From the IMG/VR virus record IMGVR_UViG_3300050014_000685, positions 1 to 25,112 of that record: 25,112 nucleotides of DNA; one strand, 5' to 3'. This DNA is from a virus. This document shows positions 13,141 through 20,226 of the stretch, one piece after another. The notes beneath the pieces are model-generated. The model made no database searches and was not told the DNA's origin. It saw nothing but the letters and a program-made list of their open reading frames with translations. Each line of letters begins with the position of its first letter. Positions within the stretch are counted from its first letter, which is position 1. A program made the translations under genes and the position numbers.

Positions 13141-14693
13141 TGGTGCAGATTAACACTGACGCCCCTCCCCCAGTCGCCATTGGCCTCCCCGCCCAGTACG
13201 AGGAGTGGCGTCCGGGACAGTGGGAGTTGCTCACCGGCATCCTGGAGTCAGATGCCAAGCACCACATGCTGATTGCCCCCACCGGGTTTGGCAAGTCCCT
13301 GGCCTACATGGGCATGGCCGCTCTCAACGGGGGCAGGACGGTGATCCTGACCGCTACCAAGGCGCTGCAGGGCCAATTGGTGCGAGACTTTGAGGAGGTA
13401 GGACTGTACGATGTAAGAGGAAGGGGAGCTTATGAATGCACACTGGCCCAACTCCAGCCAGACCTCGCCCACATGGTCAGGCCCAACACCACAGCCGCCA
13501 CCGCCCCCTGCCGCTGGGGGTTTGAGTGCCCTCTCAAGACAAGCTCTGGATGTCCTTATTTTGATAGAATACGCGGGGCTAGGTCGGCCAGTCTTGTCGT
13601 CACCAATTACGATTTCTGGCTCTACAACGATATTGGGGATGTGGGCCTCCTGATTATGGATGAGGCCCACCAGGCCCCCGACGAGCTGGCGGACTTCCTG
13701 AGCTTCCACCTAACCAAGGATATGCGGAAATATCTGGCCGGTAAGATGCCTGAGGGGGAAGATGTGGCCAATTGGAGGGAATGGGCCAAATGGATGTTGG
13801 AGCAGGTCAAGGGTAAGATAGAGCGGAGGGGCCACCCCGATATGAAGCTGGTGGAACTGGCCGGGGGGCTGGACAAGATAGCCCGATTGCTGGCCAGAGG
13901 CGAATGGGTGGTGGAGCGGTTCCCCGATGGGGCGGTCCACTTCGATTGTGTTAACCCTGAGGCATTCGGCTCCATGCTCTGGGGCCGGGTTCCCAAGACT
14001 GTTATGGTGTCAGCAACCTGCAATCGCATGACGGCTGCAGCCATAGGAATAGGAGAGGTGGTACAATGGGAAGCAAAGTCGTCCTTTCCCGTAGAGAGGC
14101 GTCCCGTGTGGGTCATGGAGGGAGCTGTGCAAGTAAACTTCCGGATGGTGGAGGGCCAGAAGCGCCAGTGGGTCAACCTGATCGACCGGGTGATGGCGGC
14201 CAGACCCGACCTGAAGGGTATCGTACATACCACGAGTTTCGAGAGGGCGAGGTACTTACAGCAGCACTCCTCCCACTCTTCACGCTTATTACTGAACGAT
14301 TCGCGGAATACGCGAGAAGTGGTAGCAAATTTCAAGGCGGTGAAGTCGCCATTAGTGCTAGTATCGCCCTCGCTGACGACGGGTTGGGATTTTCCGTACG
14401 ACCAATGCGGTTTTCAGGTGGTTGGGAAGGTCCCATTCCCGGATTTGCGTACCAAGGCGGCGAAGGTGAAGGCGGAGAGGAACAAGGACTGGGCGGGGTA
14501 TATGGCCGCACAGCAGATTGTGCAGAGTTCAGGGAGGGGGATGAGGGCCAAGGATGACCGGTGCGAGACCTTCATATGTGACGGGAATTTTGGCTGGTGG
14601 TACGGGAAGAACAGGCAGTTCACACCCAAATGGTGGCAGGATGCGGTAAGGCGCGTGACAGGAGGGAGGATACCAGATGCCTTGGATAAATAG
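13140..14693 (+). CDS. DinG/XPD-like iron-sulfur DNA helicase (SF2)
   Basis: I start at the ATG at 13140, which overlaps the stop of the tiny membrane gene (517 residues); the frame extends a little upstream without a better start. Motif I is APTGFGKS (46-53) and motif II is DEAH (174-177). Motif VI near the C-terminus is QSSGRGMRAKDD. Four cysteines at 100, 124, 130 and 138 between motifs I and II are placed like the 4Fe-4S ligands of XPD and DinG, which unwind DNA 5' to 3'. The protein would open duplex or repair intermediates during replication. The arrangement is established for the family; the phage role is inferred. It is shorter than E. coli DinG, as expected for phage versions. Confidence 0.85.
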   Translation: MVQINTDAPPPVAIGLPAQYEEWRPGQWELLTGILESDAKHHMLIAPTGFGKSLAYMGMAALNGGRTVILTATKALQGQLVRDFEEVGLYDVRGRGAYECTLAQLQPDLAHMVRPNTTAATAPCRWGFECPLKTSSGCPYFDRIRGARSASLVVTNYDFWLYNDIGDVGLLIMDEAHQAPDELADFLSFHLTKDMRKYLAGKMPEGEDVANWREWAKWMLEQVKGKIERRGHPDMKLVELAGGLDKIARLLARGEWVVERFPDGAVHFDCVNPEAFGSMLWGRVPKTVMVSATCNRMTAAAIGIGEVVQWEAKSSFPVERRPVWVMEGAVQVNFRMVEGQKRQWVNLIDRVMAARPDLKGIVHTTSFERARYLQQHSSHSSRLLLNDSRNTREVVANFKAVKSPLVLVSPSLTTGWDFPYDQCGFQVVGKVPFPDLRTKAAKVKAERNKDWAGYMAAQQIVQSSGRGMRAKDDRCETFICDGNFGWWYGKNRQFTPKWWQDAVRRVTGGRIPDALDK

Positions 14694-15000
14694 CCGATAT
14701 ACGGTCAAATGTGCAGAGTGCGGGGAGGCGATATTCGCCGGGGAGCGGTGCTGGTGGGACCCTGATGCCCGCAATGTTTACTGCGAAGGAAATGAATGCG
14801 CAAAGGAAATGGAGGACGAGTCCGAAAGGGGAAATAGGACGGCAACCGGCATATTAAGGTTGCACTTGCACGAGGGGTTGGCAGGGCCTAAGTGTCTGGA
14901 CTGCTACCATCAACAGTCTGAACATGGCCGGGATGGGTGCAAGCGATGCGGATGTCTGCGCAGATTCGCCCAGCCAACAGGCTTGACTACGAGTCAATAG
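14677..15000 (+). CDS. two-cluster zinc-ribbon-like protein
   Basis: The ATG lies inside the helicase 3' end with GGAGGGAGGA upstream. The 107-residue protein has a first Cys cluster (CAECG at 12-16, C25, C36, C41) and a second near the C-terminus (CLDC at 73-76, C88, C91, C93). The clusters are separated by an acidic and a Leu/His segment. Both look like metal-binding knuckles, and binding to DNA, RNA polymerase or a replication protein is possible. No family is recognised. The fourth rightward promoter begins within its last codons. Confidence 0.65.
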   Translation: MPWINSRYTVKCAECGEAIFAGERCWWDPDARNVYCEGNECAKEMEDESERGNRTATGILRLHLHEGLAGPKCLDCYHQQSEHGRDGCKRCGCLRRFAQPTGLTTSQ

Positions 15001-15011
15001 GGGTGTAAAAT
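14983..15011 (+). promoter_or_regulatory. fourth rightward promoter with perfect operator-like repeat
   Basis: TTGACT (14983-14988), 17 bases, TAAAAT (15006-15011). The -35 is the left arm of TTGACTACGAGTCAA (14983-14997), a perfect 6+3+6 inverted repeat and the best of the four operator-like sites. It drives the recombination and nucleotide-metabolism block. The leader to 15091 shows no gene, only the AAGGAGG ribosome site for the next start. Confidence 0.75.
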
Positions 15012-15091
15012 AGGAATTGAGGGTGGGGGGCCGGTGCGCCTTACCTTAACATCAACCAGCTTAACAACAGGCGCTAAGGAGGCGCATTCCA

Positions 15092-15895
15092 ATGGGAATT
15101 TCACTTAGACCATCAAGCTTTACCGCTGGCGGGGGCCTGATCGACGACGCCGATGTCGAGATCACCAAGGCGCGGTTTGTCCAGTACGACTTCGAGGGCA
15201 AGTCGGAGAACGGCCCGTCACTCTGCCTCATGCTGGTGCTGGCCGATACCGAGAAGAATGATCACGTCCAGTACTTCTCAGCCGGGAATCTGGCCTACTT
15301 CGTCCCCAGCGAGGACCCCAAGAACCCGGACCTCAACGGGATCACCATAGTCAAGGTGGGGGATAAGGAAAGTCTGAACGGCGGCACCAACACCGCCATC
15401 ATGCTCAACTCCCTTGTCCAAGCGGGCTTCCCGGAGGACAAGATGGACGCCGGGGACGTCAGAGTGCTGGAAGGGCTGGTGGGGCACGTAAACCGTGTGC
15501 CGCAACCCAAGCGGTCCAACATTGCCAAGAAGGAGGGGCAGCGGGACCCGATGGTGCTGGTGTTCACCAAGATCCTGAGCATGCCGGGGGAGCAGAAGAA
15601 GGGGGCAGCGGCCAAGACAACTGCTGCTGCAAAGAGTGCCTCCGCCACCGCGACGACAGCATCTACCAATGGCTCTGACGAGTTGGTCGAGGAACTTACC
15701 GGTGAGTTGATCGGCCTGTTCGCCGCCAAAGGGGTGAGCGAGCTGAAGAAGGTCGAAATCAGCAAGGGCCTGTTCGGCACCATCGACAAGACCAACCCTA
15801 ACAAGAACAAGCTGATCAGCATGGCGGCCAAGGATGATGTGCTGAAGTCGCTGGAAGGGTTCAGCTACAACGGCAGCGTGCTGACACAGGAGTAG
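15092..15895 (+). CDS. hypothetical protein, possible ssDNA-binding protein
   Basis: This 267-residue protein starts MGISLRPSSFTAGGGLIDDA with AAGGAGG upstream. The N-terminal half (about 1-170) is beta-rich, with SLCLMLVLADTEKNDHVQYF and HVNRVPQPKRSNIAKK, compatible with an OB-like fold. A short Ala/Thr/Lys linker (about 170-195) follows, then a helical, charged C-terminal domain. It is the first gene of the unit that encodes the nuclease and RecA-like ATPase, where phages often place their ssDNA-binding protein. I do not see a known SSB tail motif, so the role is inferred from context only. Confidence 0.5.
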   Translation: MGISLRPSSFTAGGGLIDDADVEITKARFVQYDFEGKSENGPSLCLMLVLADTEKNDHVQYFSAGNLAYFVPSEDPKNPDLNGITIVKVGDKESLNGGTNTAIMLNSLVQAGFPEDKMDAGDVRVLEGLVGHVNRVPQPKRSNIAKKEGQRDPMVLVFTKILSMPGEQKKGAAAKTTAAAKSASATATTASTNGSDELVEELTGELIGLFAAKGVSELKKVEISKGLFGTIDKTNPNKNKLISMAAKDDVLKSLEGFSYNGSVLTQE

Positions 15896-15917
15896 GGCAG
15901 GCGCAAACCACCGCGAA

Positions 15918-16005
15918 CTGTCCCTAAGGGGCTGGAGCGCCCAGCTAACTACTGGCACATGATGAAAGGAAGGGACAGGGTACCTTCCACCGTGCCGCTC
16001 CAGCC
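15918..16005 (+). promoter_or_regulatory. interleaved inverted repeats, possible pseudoknot leader
   Basis: CTGTCCCT (15918-15925) pairs with AGGGACAG (15971-15978). GGCTGGAGCG (15930-15939) pairs with CGCTCCAGCC (15996-16005). The order A-B-A'-B' is that of a pseudoknot. A competing small hairpin GGAAGG/CCTTCC lies across A'. The element ends ten bases before the nuclease ribosome site (AGGAGG, 16016-16021), so it could control nuclease translation, possibly by binding a phage protein. Confidence 0.6.
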
Positions 16006-16025
16006 TTGACCCATCAGGAGGAAAG

Positions 16026-16634
16026 ATGAAGGTTCGTGAGATTGACAGCCGCGTTACGGACGTACTGAAAGGTGCGTTCGACCACGACCAGAGGTCCACG
16101 GGCCTTCATGCCTCCCAGATATGGGAAGACCTGGATAAGCAGATTAACACCAAGAACCGGACGCCACTGGAATTAGCCAAGCTTGAGGAGTACGGCACCA
16201 TCGGGTTTATGTGGGAGCGGGTGCTGGAGGGAGTGCTGGCCCAGATCACAGTAGACGAGAACCCCCACAGGTATTTTAGGCCGGGGGAGCAATACCTAGA
16301 CGGCATCTACCTAACCCCCGACTACTTCGACGCCGACTTTGCCGGTGATGAGTCCTGCCTGACCGGCGTGGAGGAATGGAAGGTGCGCTGGTGTTCATGC
16401 AACAAGGGCGACGATCTGGAGAAAAACTTCTGGAAGATACTGGTCCAGATAAAAGCGTACTGCAAGGTGCTGGAGACCACGAGGGCCAGACTCAGGATAC
16501 TGTTCATAGTGGGCAACTGGCGGGACGACATAACCCCCAAACTCAGGACTTGGGAGTTGGAGTTCACACAACGGGAAATTGACGATTGCTGGTCGATGCT
16601 AGTCGGCCACGCACGGAGGAAGCAATGGTTATGA
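16026..16634 (+). CDS. PD-(D/E)XK nuclease, lambda-exonuclease/Cas4-like
   Basis: This 202-residue protein carries the pattern of the PD-(D/E)XK fold: GFMWERVLE (E64), YLDGIYLTPD (D92), EEWK (E117-x-K119) and the following helix VQIKAY (Q141). Such enzymes include recombination exonucleases that resect DNA to give single strands for annealing or strand exchange. No cysteine cluster typical of Cas4 is visible. It is followed by a small gene and a RecA-like ATPase and preceded by a possible ssDNA-binding protein, a plausible phage recombination set. The ribosome site is AGGAGG, four bases before the ATG. Endonuclease activity remains an alternative. Confidence 0.8.
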   Translation: MKVREIDSRVTDVLKGAFDHDQRSTGLHASQIWEDLDKQINTKNRTPLELAKLEEYGTIGFMWERVLEGVLAQITVDENPHRYFRPGEQYLDGIYLTPDYFDADFAGDESCLTGVEEWKVRWCSCNKGDDLEKNFWKILVQIKAYCKVLETTRARLRILFIVGNWRDDITPKLRTWELEFTQREIDDCWSMLVGHARRKQWL

Positions 16635-16852
16635 AAGAGCTTAGTCTTGACGGTAAGTCCACCAACCATATTTGGATTATGGAAGATGGACCAGAGACAC
16701 ATCCAGTGGGTATTCGTCTGGATTGCGGGGATGCCGGAACCGTATACATGAGTTATGACCAGTGCATGGAACTGGCGAACCAATTGTGCCAGACGATGGG
16801 AGTAGCAAAGCCATTTCCTTATGCATACATCGATCAGACAGGAGACCGGTGA
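16625..16852 (+). CDS. small hypothetical protein, 75 residues
   Basis: Two starts are possible. The ATG at 16625 is five bases after GGAGG; the ATG at 16631 overlaps the preceding stop. The protein (MVMKELSLDGKSTNHIWIME...) is beta-prone at first, with GIRLDCGDAGTVYMSYDQCM followed by a helix. It sits between nuclease and ATPase and overlaps both by a few bases, so it is surely co-translated. No known motif is present. A small regulator or subunit of the recombination set is possible by context only. Confidence 0.6.
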   Translation: MVMKELSLDGKSTNHIWIMEDGPETHPVGIRLDCGDAGTVYMSYDQCMELANQLCQTMGVAKPFPYAYIDQTGDR

Positions 16853-17649
16853 TGGCTGTAATTAAGGGGGCTGCATCAGCGTCCGGGTTCACACTGGCCA
16901 CTACCAAGGCCAAACACAGGCTTATTATGTCGATTGAGGGGACGGAGAAGTGTGGCAAGAACCACTTTGCCTTTACCGCTCCCGGCCCGGTATACTTCCA
17001 CTCGCTCGACTTCGGCGATGAGGGCGTGATCCAGAAGTTCCAGCCTGGTGGGGCCTTCCACCGTCCCGGCCTCAAGATACACAAGGCCGAATACAGGCTG
17101 GACATCCCGCCCAATACGGCCATCCAGGATGCGGCAGACACCGCTCGTCCGGTATGGTCCAGGTTCCTATCCAACTTTGCCGAGGGATTGGCCAAGGGCA
17201 GGACGACGATTGTGGATACCGCCACCGAGGCATACGAGGTGCTCAGAATGGCGGAGTTCGGCAAGTTGACCCAGGTGATGCCCCACCATTATGGCCCGGT
17301 GAACCAGGTGATGAAGGGGTTATGGCGGGATGCCTACAACTCCGACTCCAACCTGATCATGCTCCACCGGATGAAGGAGGAGTGGGAGAACAAGGTTAAC
17401 AGCCAGGGTAAAGAGGTGGGGAACAAGACTGGGCGCTGGGAGATGGCAGGGTATAAGGGGACATACTTTGAGGCCCAAGTGTGCTGCAGGGCGTACAAGG
17501 AGGGTGGGGAGTTCAAGCTACTGATCTTCGACTGCAGGCAGAATCCTGATCTGGAGGGGATGGTGCTGGAGCAGGGCAGTGGGATGCTGGACTTCAAGAC
17601 CTTAGGTCAACTCGTCTTTCCAGAATCGGAGGAATCAGAATGGCAGTAA
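16852..17649 (+). CDS. RecA-like ATPase, Sak4/AAA-type recombination protein
   Basis: This 265-residue protein has a P-loop EGTEKCGKN (29-37) and a Walker B-like strand RTTIVDTATEAYE (117-129). Length and layout fit the phage AAA/RecA-core ATPases that include Sak4-type single-strand annealing or recombination proteins. The P-loop ends in Lys-Asn rather than Lys-Thr/Ser, an unusual change. The ATG overlaps the upstream TGA. The last 18 codons, from Lys 17596 to the stop, are a recoded version of the 3' end of the following HNH frame. This suggests the HNH gene was inserted here and supplied a new tail (see 17596-18011). It probably works with the nuclease upstream. Confidence 0.7.
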   Translation: MAVIKGAASASGFTLATTKAKHRLIMSIEGTEKCGKNHFAFTAPGPVYFHSLDFGDEGVIQKFQPGGAFHRPGLKIHKAEYRLDIPPNTAIQDAADTARPVWSRFLSNFAEGLAKGRTTIVDTATEAYEVLRMAEFGKLTQVMPHHYGPVNQVMKGLWRDAYNSDSNLIMLHRMKEEWENKVNSQGKEVGNKTGRWEMAGYKGTYFEAQVCCRAYKEGGEFKLLIFDCRQNPDLEGMVLEQGSGMLDFKTLGQLVFPESEESEWQ

Positions 17650-18011
17650 TACCCGACGATTTGAAGGACCTTCCACAAGACTTAGCCACCAGAGTGTGGA
17701 GAAAGAGAATACAAAACTCTGGTTGGAAGAGCCGTAATCCTGAGAAGATGAAAGAAATACAAAAAAACGGGTATAGAAAACTAAGAAAACAAGTGATGGA
17801 CGCCTATGGGGCTAAGTGCAAATGCTGTGGAGAAGAACACGACGAGTTTCTAACTATCGATCATATTGGTGGTGATGGAGCCAAGCACAGAAAAGAAACC
17901 AACAATGAAGTATACGCGTGGCTTAGAAGGAACGGGTATCCAGAAGGATTCCAAGTGTTGTGCATGAATTGTAACTTTTCGATAGGGATGCGAGGATATT
18001 GTCCACACAAC
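17596..18011 (+). mobile_element. inserted HNH homing-type element with recoded host-gene tail
   Basis: The ATPase ends KTLGQLVFPESEESEW plus Q, and the HNH frame ends KTLGQLVFPESDEGEW plus L. Fourteen of 17 residues agree, yet nine of those 14 codons differ in sequence. Removing 17596-18011 joins the ATPase in frame to the second copy, whose TGA overlaps the next gene's ATG (18062) in the usual way. The inserted part is AT-richer. It therefore appears that an HNH gene entered the ATPase 3' end and carried a synonymous tail. That would keep the ATPase functional and destroy the cleavage site. Exact borders are estimates. Confidence 0.75.
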
Positions 18012-18065
18012 AAGACCTTGGGGCAGCTAGTCTTCCCTGAGAGTGATGAGGGGGAATGGTTATGA
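17640..18065 (+). CDS. HNH endonuclease, probable homing enzyme
   Basis: This 141-residue protein has a Lys/Arg-rich N-terminus and a Zn-type HNH core: CKCCG (60-64), LTIDHIGGDG (71-80, D74-H75), QVLCMNCNFSIG (C108, C111) and RGYCPH (C121, H123). Such proteins nick or cut DNA at specific sites and often act as free-standing homing enzymes in phages. The ATG overlaps the last ten bases of the ATPase gene. The last 18 codons are shared with, and probably derived from, the original ATPase 3' end, so they are likely a passenger tail on the nuclease. Base composition is clearly more AT-rich than the neighbours, a sign of transfer. Confidence 0.9.
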   Translation: MAVIPDDLKDLPQDLATRVWRKRIQNSGWKSRNPEKMKEIQKNGYRKLRKQVMDAYGAKCKCCGEEHDEFLTIDHIGGDGAKHRKETNNEVYAWLRRNGYPEGFQVLCMNCNFSIGMRGYCPHNKTLGQLVFPESDEGEWL

Positions 18066-18259
18066 GTTTCGGTATTGTAATGTGTTCTACGTGCAAGATG
18101 GAAGTTCACCAAGATGGACCTAAGGACGACAAAGGGCGGACTACTTGGACTCACTGCCACGACAAGTCGCCAATGTGCGATAAGTCCATGGCAGTATACC
18201 CATGCGATAATGACCCTATTAAGGGGTCGCCATGCGGTATTGATGCAGGAGGATGGTGA
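18062..18259 (+). CDS. Cys-rich small protein, 65 residues
   Basis: I choose the ATG at 18062, which overlaps the preceding TGA and is seven bases after GAGGGGG; an ATG six bases earlier is too close to that site. The protein MSFGIVMCSTCKMEVHQDGP... has CSTC followed by HCHDKSPMCD and YPCDNDP, giving several Cys/His that could bind zinc. It is short, polar and without a hydrophobic segment. No family is recognised. It originally followed the ATPase gene directly, before the HNH insertion. Confidence 0.6.
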   Translation: MSFGIVMCSTCKMEVHQDGPKDDKGRTTWTHCHDKSPMCDKSMAVYPCDNDPIKGSPCGIDAGGW

Positions 18260-18573
18260 TGGGCGGATGTGGCGGTAAGAAAGCAAGAGAGAAGCGGAAG
18301 GCTGGGACCTCCACAGTGGGGGGCAAGTTTGATTCCATAGGCCAGGTTGAAGAGCAGCAGGCCAACCATGCGCTGGTGGTGAGGCTGTTGGCCGAGATAA
18401 TCCCTCTGGTCCACCATGCCTCATCCAACGACCGCCTGTTCCTGCAGGATGTCAGAATAAAGCTGAACCAGCAGGGATCCAACGCCCAATTCGGGTGGCG
18501 TCAGGTGGAAGCCATGGTCAGGGTGCATGCCGAAGTACTGGACAAGGAGGCTCACAGTGGCAAGCGCAATTGA
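18259..18573 (+). CDS. hypothetical protein, 104 residues
   Basis: The ATG at 18259 overlaps the previous TGA and lies six bases after AGGAGG (18247-18252); an in-frame ATG at 18253 would touch that site. The N-terminus is Gly/Lys/Arg-rich (MGGCGGKKAREKRKAG), then two amphipathic helices follow (QQANHALVVRLLAEIIPLV and GWRQVEAMVRVHAEVLDKEA). No known domain is recognised. It overlaps the MazG-like gene by 17 bases and is thus tied to the nucleotide cluster, but it need not share its function. Confidence 0.6.
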   Translation: MGGCGGKKAREKRKAGTSTVGGKFDSIGQVEEQQANHALVVRLLAEIIPLVHHASSNDRLFLQDVRIKLNQQGSNAQFGWRQVEAMVRVHAEVLDKEAHSGKRN

Positions 18574-18964
18574 GCCAGCCGCCCGCGCCCTGGCCCAACG
18601 CACCATCGATCTGGCCCGTCTAGCTGCCATCCGAAAGCATGGGGAATTACAAGGGGGAATGGCCCGCTGGATTCACCACCTGCGGGAGGAGACTGAGGAA
18701 GCCTGTGACGAGATGTTAGCCCTCGGCTTCCACCACACCAATGCTCAATACCACGAACACAAAGTTAACCTTATTACTGAGTTGTCCCAGGTAGCGCAAC
18801 TGGCCCAATCCATGATGACCCTATTGTACCTTAACCGAGAGATGGAGGAGAAAACTCAATGGCAACCGGAAGACCTGAACATATATTCGGATCCAGAACC
18901 GCCGAGCCCAAGCCCATTATCATTGTCCAAGGTGGACAGTGGGGATCAGAAGCTAAAGGGCTGA
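18557..18964 (+). CDS. MazG-like NTP pyrophosphohydrolase, candidate MazZ
   Basis: I start at the GTG at 18557, seven bases after AAGGAGG (135 residues). The core reads KHGELQGGMARWIHHLREET, then EEACDEM, and later LITELSQVAQLAQSMMTLL. This is the all-alpha MazG pattern: EExxE at residues 44-48, and ExxQ at 75-78 where classical MazG has ExxD. In Z-genome phages MazZ converts dGTP to dGMP, the PurZ substrate, and its gene often sits by purZ. Here its last 106 bases overlap purZ, so the two are tightly coupled. The Gln variant is found in some MazG-like phage proteins. Substrate specificity cannot be read from the sequence. Confidence 0.65.
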   Translation: MASAIEPAARALAQRTIDLARLAAIRKHGELQGGMARWIHHLREETEEACDEMLALGFHHTNAQYHEHKVNLITELSQVAQLAQSMMTLLYLNREMEEKTQWQPEDLNIYSDPEPPSPSPLSLSKVDSGDQKLKG

Positions 18965-20226
18965 TCACCCACAAGCTAACCATGGAGAAGAAGGTGGACT
19001 GGGCCATCCGCACCGGCACCGTCAACGCTGGCCACACTGTCTACCACAAGGGTGTGGCCTATGCCATGCAGCAGCTTCCTGTGTCCTGGGTCCGCCCGGA
19101 GTGCATGCTGGTGCTGGGTCCAGGGGCCTATATCCACCCCGACATCCTGATGCGCGAAATTGAGTGGATCATGGAGGCACAGGGGTTGAGGCTGGACACA
19201 GTATTGGACCGGGTATGGATCGATTACCGTTGCGGCATCCATCTACCGTCCCACACCGATCGTGCCCACCATGCCGACCGCCATCATAGCATCGGGACCA
19301 CCGGCAAGGGGTGCTCAGAGGCTGTAATGGACAAGATCAAAGGGCGCGACCAGGATCCTCTCCCCACCTTCCAAGCATGGGTGGCCGACAAGCCGGGGTT
19401 CTGGCAGAATGTAGCCCGGCGCATTACCGACACCACCGTGCTGATGAATGACGCCTATGACGCTGGCGACCAGATCCTGCTGGAGGGGACGCAAGGGACG
19501 CTGCTGGACTTGCACCTCGGCGACTACCCCTTCACCACCCACAAGCAGACCCAGGCGGCCAGTTGGCTTGCAGAGGCCGGATTGTCCTGTACCCTGCAGA
19601 ATGACTTATGGCTGGTAATGCGCACCTACCCGATCAGAGTGGCGGGGAATTCAGGACCGATGCCGGGCGAAATATCCTGGCCGAGGCTGGCCAATCTGAT
19701 CAACGACCGGCAAGGAATAGAGAGGGTGGGGGAGTGGGCGCTCAGCGAGTGGAACGCCGGTCTGGCCCTGGCACGGGCCAACAATTACCCTGAAGCCCCC
19801 AGCCCGGAGCCTGCCTGCTGGACCCAGCAGCAGCGCCAGGAGAACCGGGAGGCGGCCAGCGAATTGCACAATGAAGCGTTCAAGCTGATGTCGACCAAGG
19901 CTCAGGCCGAATTGTGCAAGCTGTTCGAGTTCACCACTGTGACCAAGAAGCTGCGGCGGATTGGCGAGTGGGATTGGAACGTGGCCCAGAAGTCCCTCAT
20001 GCTGAATCGCCCTCACCACATCGCCCTCACCTTCGCCAACTATAAATGGCCCAAGCTGTGGGGAGCAGACTGGAAGCGGGCGTGGGAGGGGTACAGCCAG
20101 TGGGGAGAGTGGGTGGACATCCTTAATACCTTCTCCCGCAAGGAGGCGGCCAGCGGCCCGGTGGGGATGATAAGCTTCGGCCCCCAGATCGAACACACCC
20201 ATATGGACACGGAGACTGCCCGGTGA
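18859..20226 (+). CDS. purZ: PurZ, 2-aminodeoxyadenylosuccinate synthetase
   Basis: This 455-residue PurA homologue carries GGQWGSEAKG (residues 25-34). PurA has GDEGKG there, and its catalytic Asp is replaced by Ser30, the known mark of phage PurZ. PurZ joins dGMP and aspartate to start 2-aminoadenine synthesis. Other family motifs are kept: NAGHTV with H65, SIGTTGKG, EGTQGTLLDL, YPFTT, YPIRVAGNSGP and TVTKKLRRIG. The ATG is seven bases after GGAGGAG and inside the MazG-like gene; no later start would keep the P-loop. Downstream genes include DatZ and the polymerase. The product would be finished by host PurB and kinases to dZTP. Confidence 0.92.
   Translation: MATGRPEHIFGSRTAEPKPIIIVQGGQWGSEAKGLITHKLTMEKKVDWAIRTGTVNAGHTVYHKGVAYAMQQLPVSWVRPECMLVLGPGAYIHPDILMREIEWIMEAQGLRLDTVLDRVWIDYRCGIHLPSHTDRAHHADRHHSIGTTGKGCSEAVMDKIKGRDQDPLPTFQAWVADKPGFWQNVARRITDTTVLMNDAYDAGDQILLEGTQGTLLDLHLGDYPFTTHKQTQAASWLAEAGLSCTLQNDLWLVMRTYPIRVAGNSGPMPGEISWPRLANLINDRQGIERVGEWALSEWNAGLALARANNYPEAPSPEPACWTQQQRQENREAASELHNEAFKLMSTKAQAELCKLFEFTTVTKKLRRIGEWDWNVAQKSLMLNRPHHIALTFANYKWPKLWGADWKRAWEGYSQWGEWVDILNTFSRKEAASGPVGMISFGPQIEHTHMDTETAR

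Noticed and set aside
14060-14073. TACAAT resembling a -10 box inside the helicase gene
   Set aside because: No acceptable -35 at 16-19 bases upstream and no conserved box around it.
13622-14335. Minus-strand frame of 237 residues
   Set aside because: Complete antisense overlap with the helicase, whose motifs are unambiguous.
14066-14557. Alternative plus-strand frame inside the helicase gene
   Set aside because: Repetitive Gly/Glu/Arg composition and no independent start signal; the helicase frame has motif VI here.
15278-16099. Minus-strand frame of 273 residues
   Set aside because: Antisense to two genes and to the structured leader; shadow of coding sequence.
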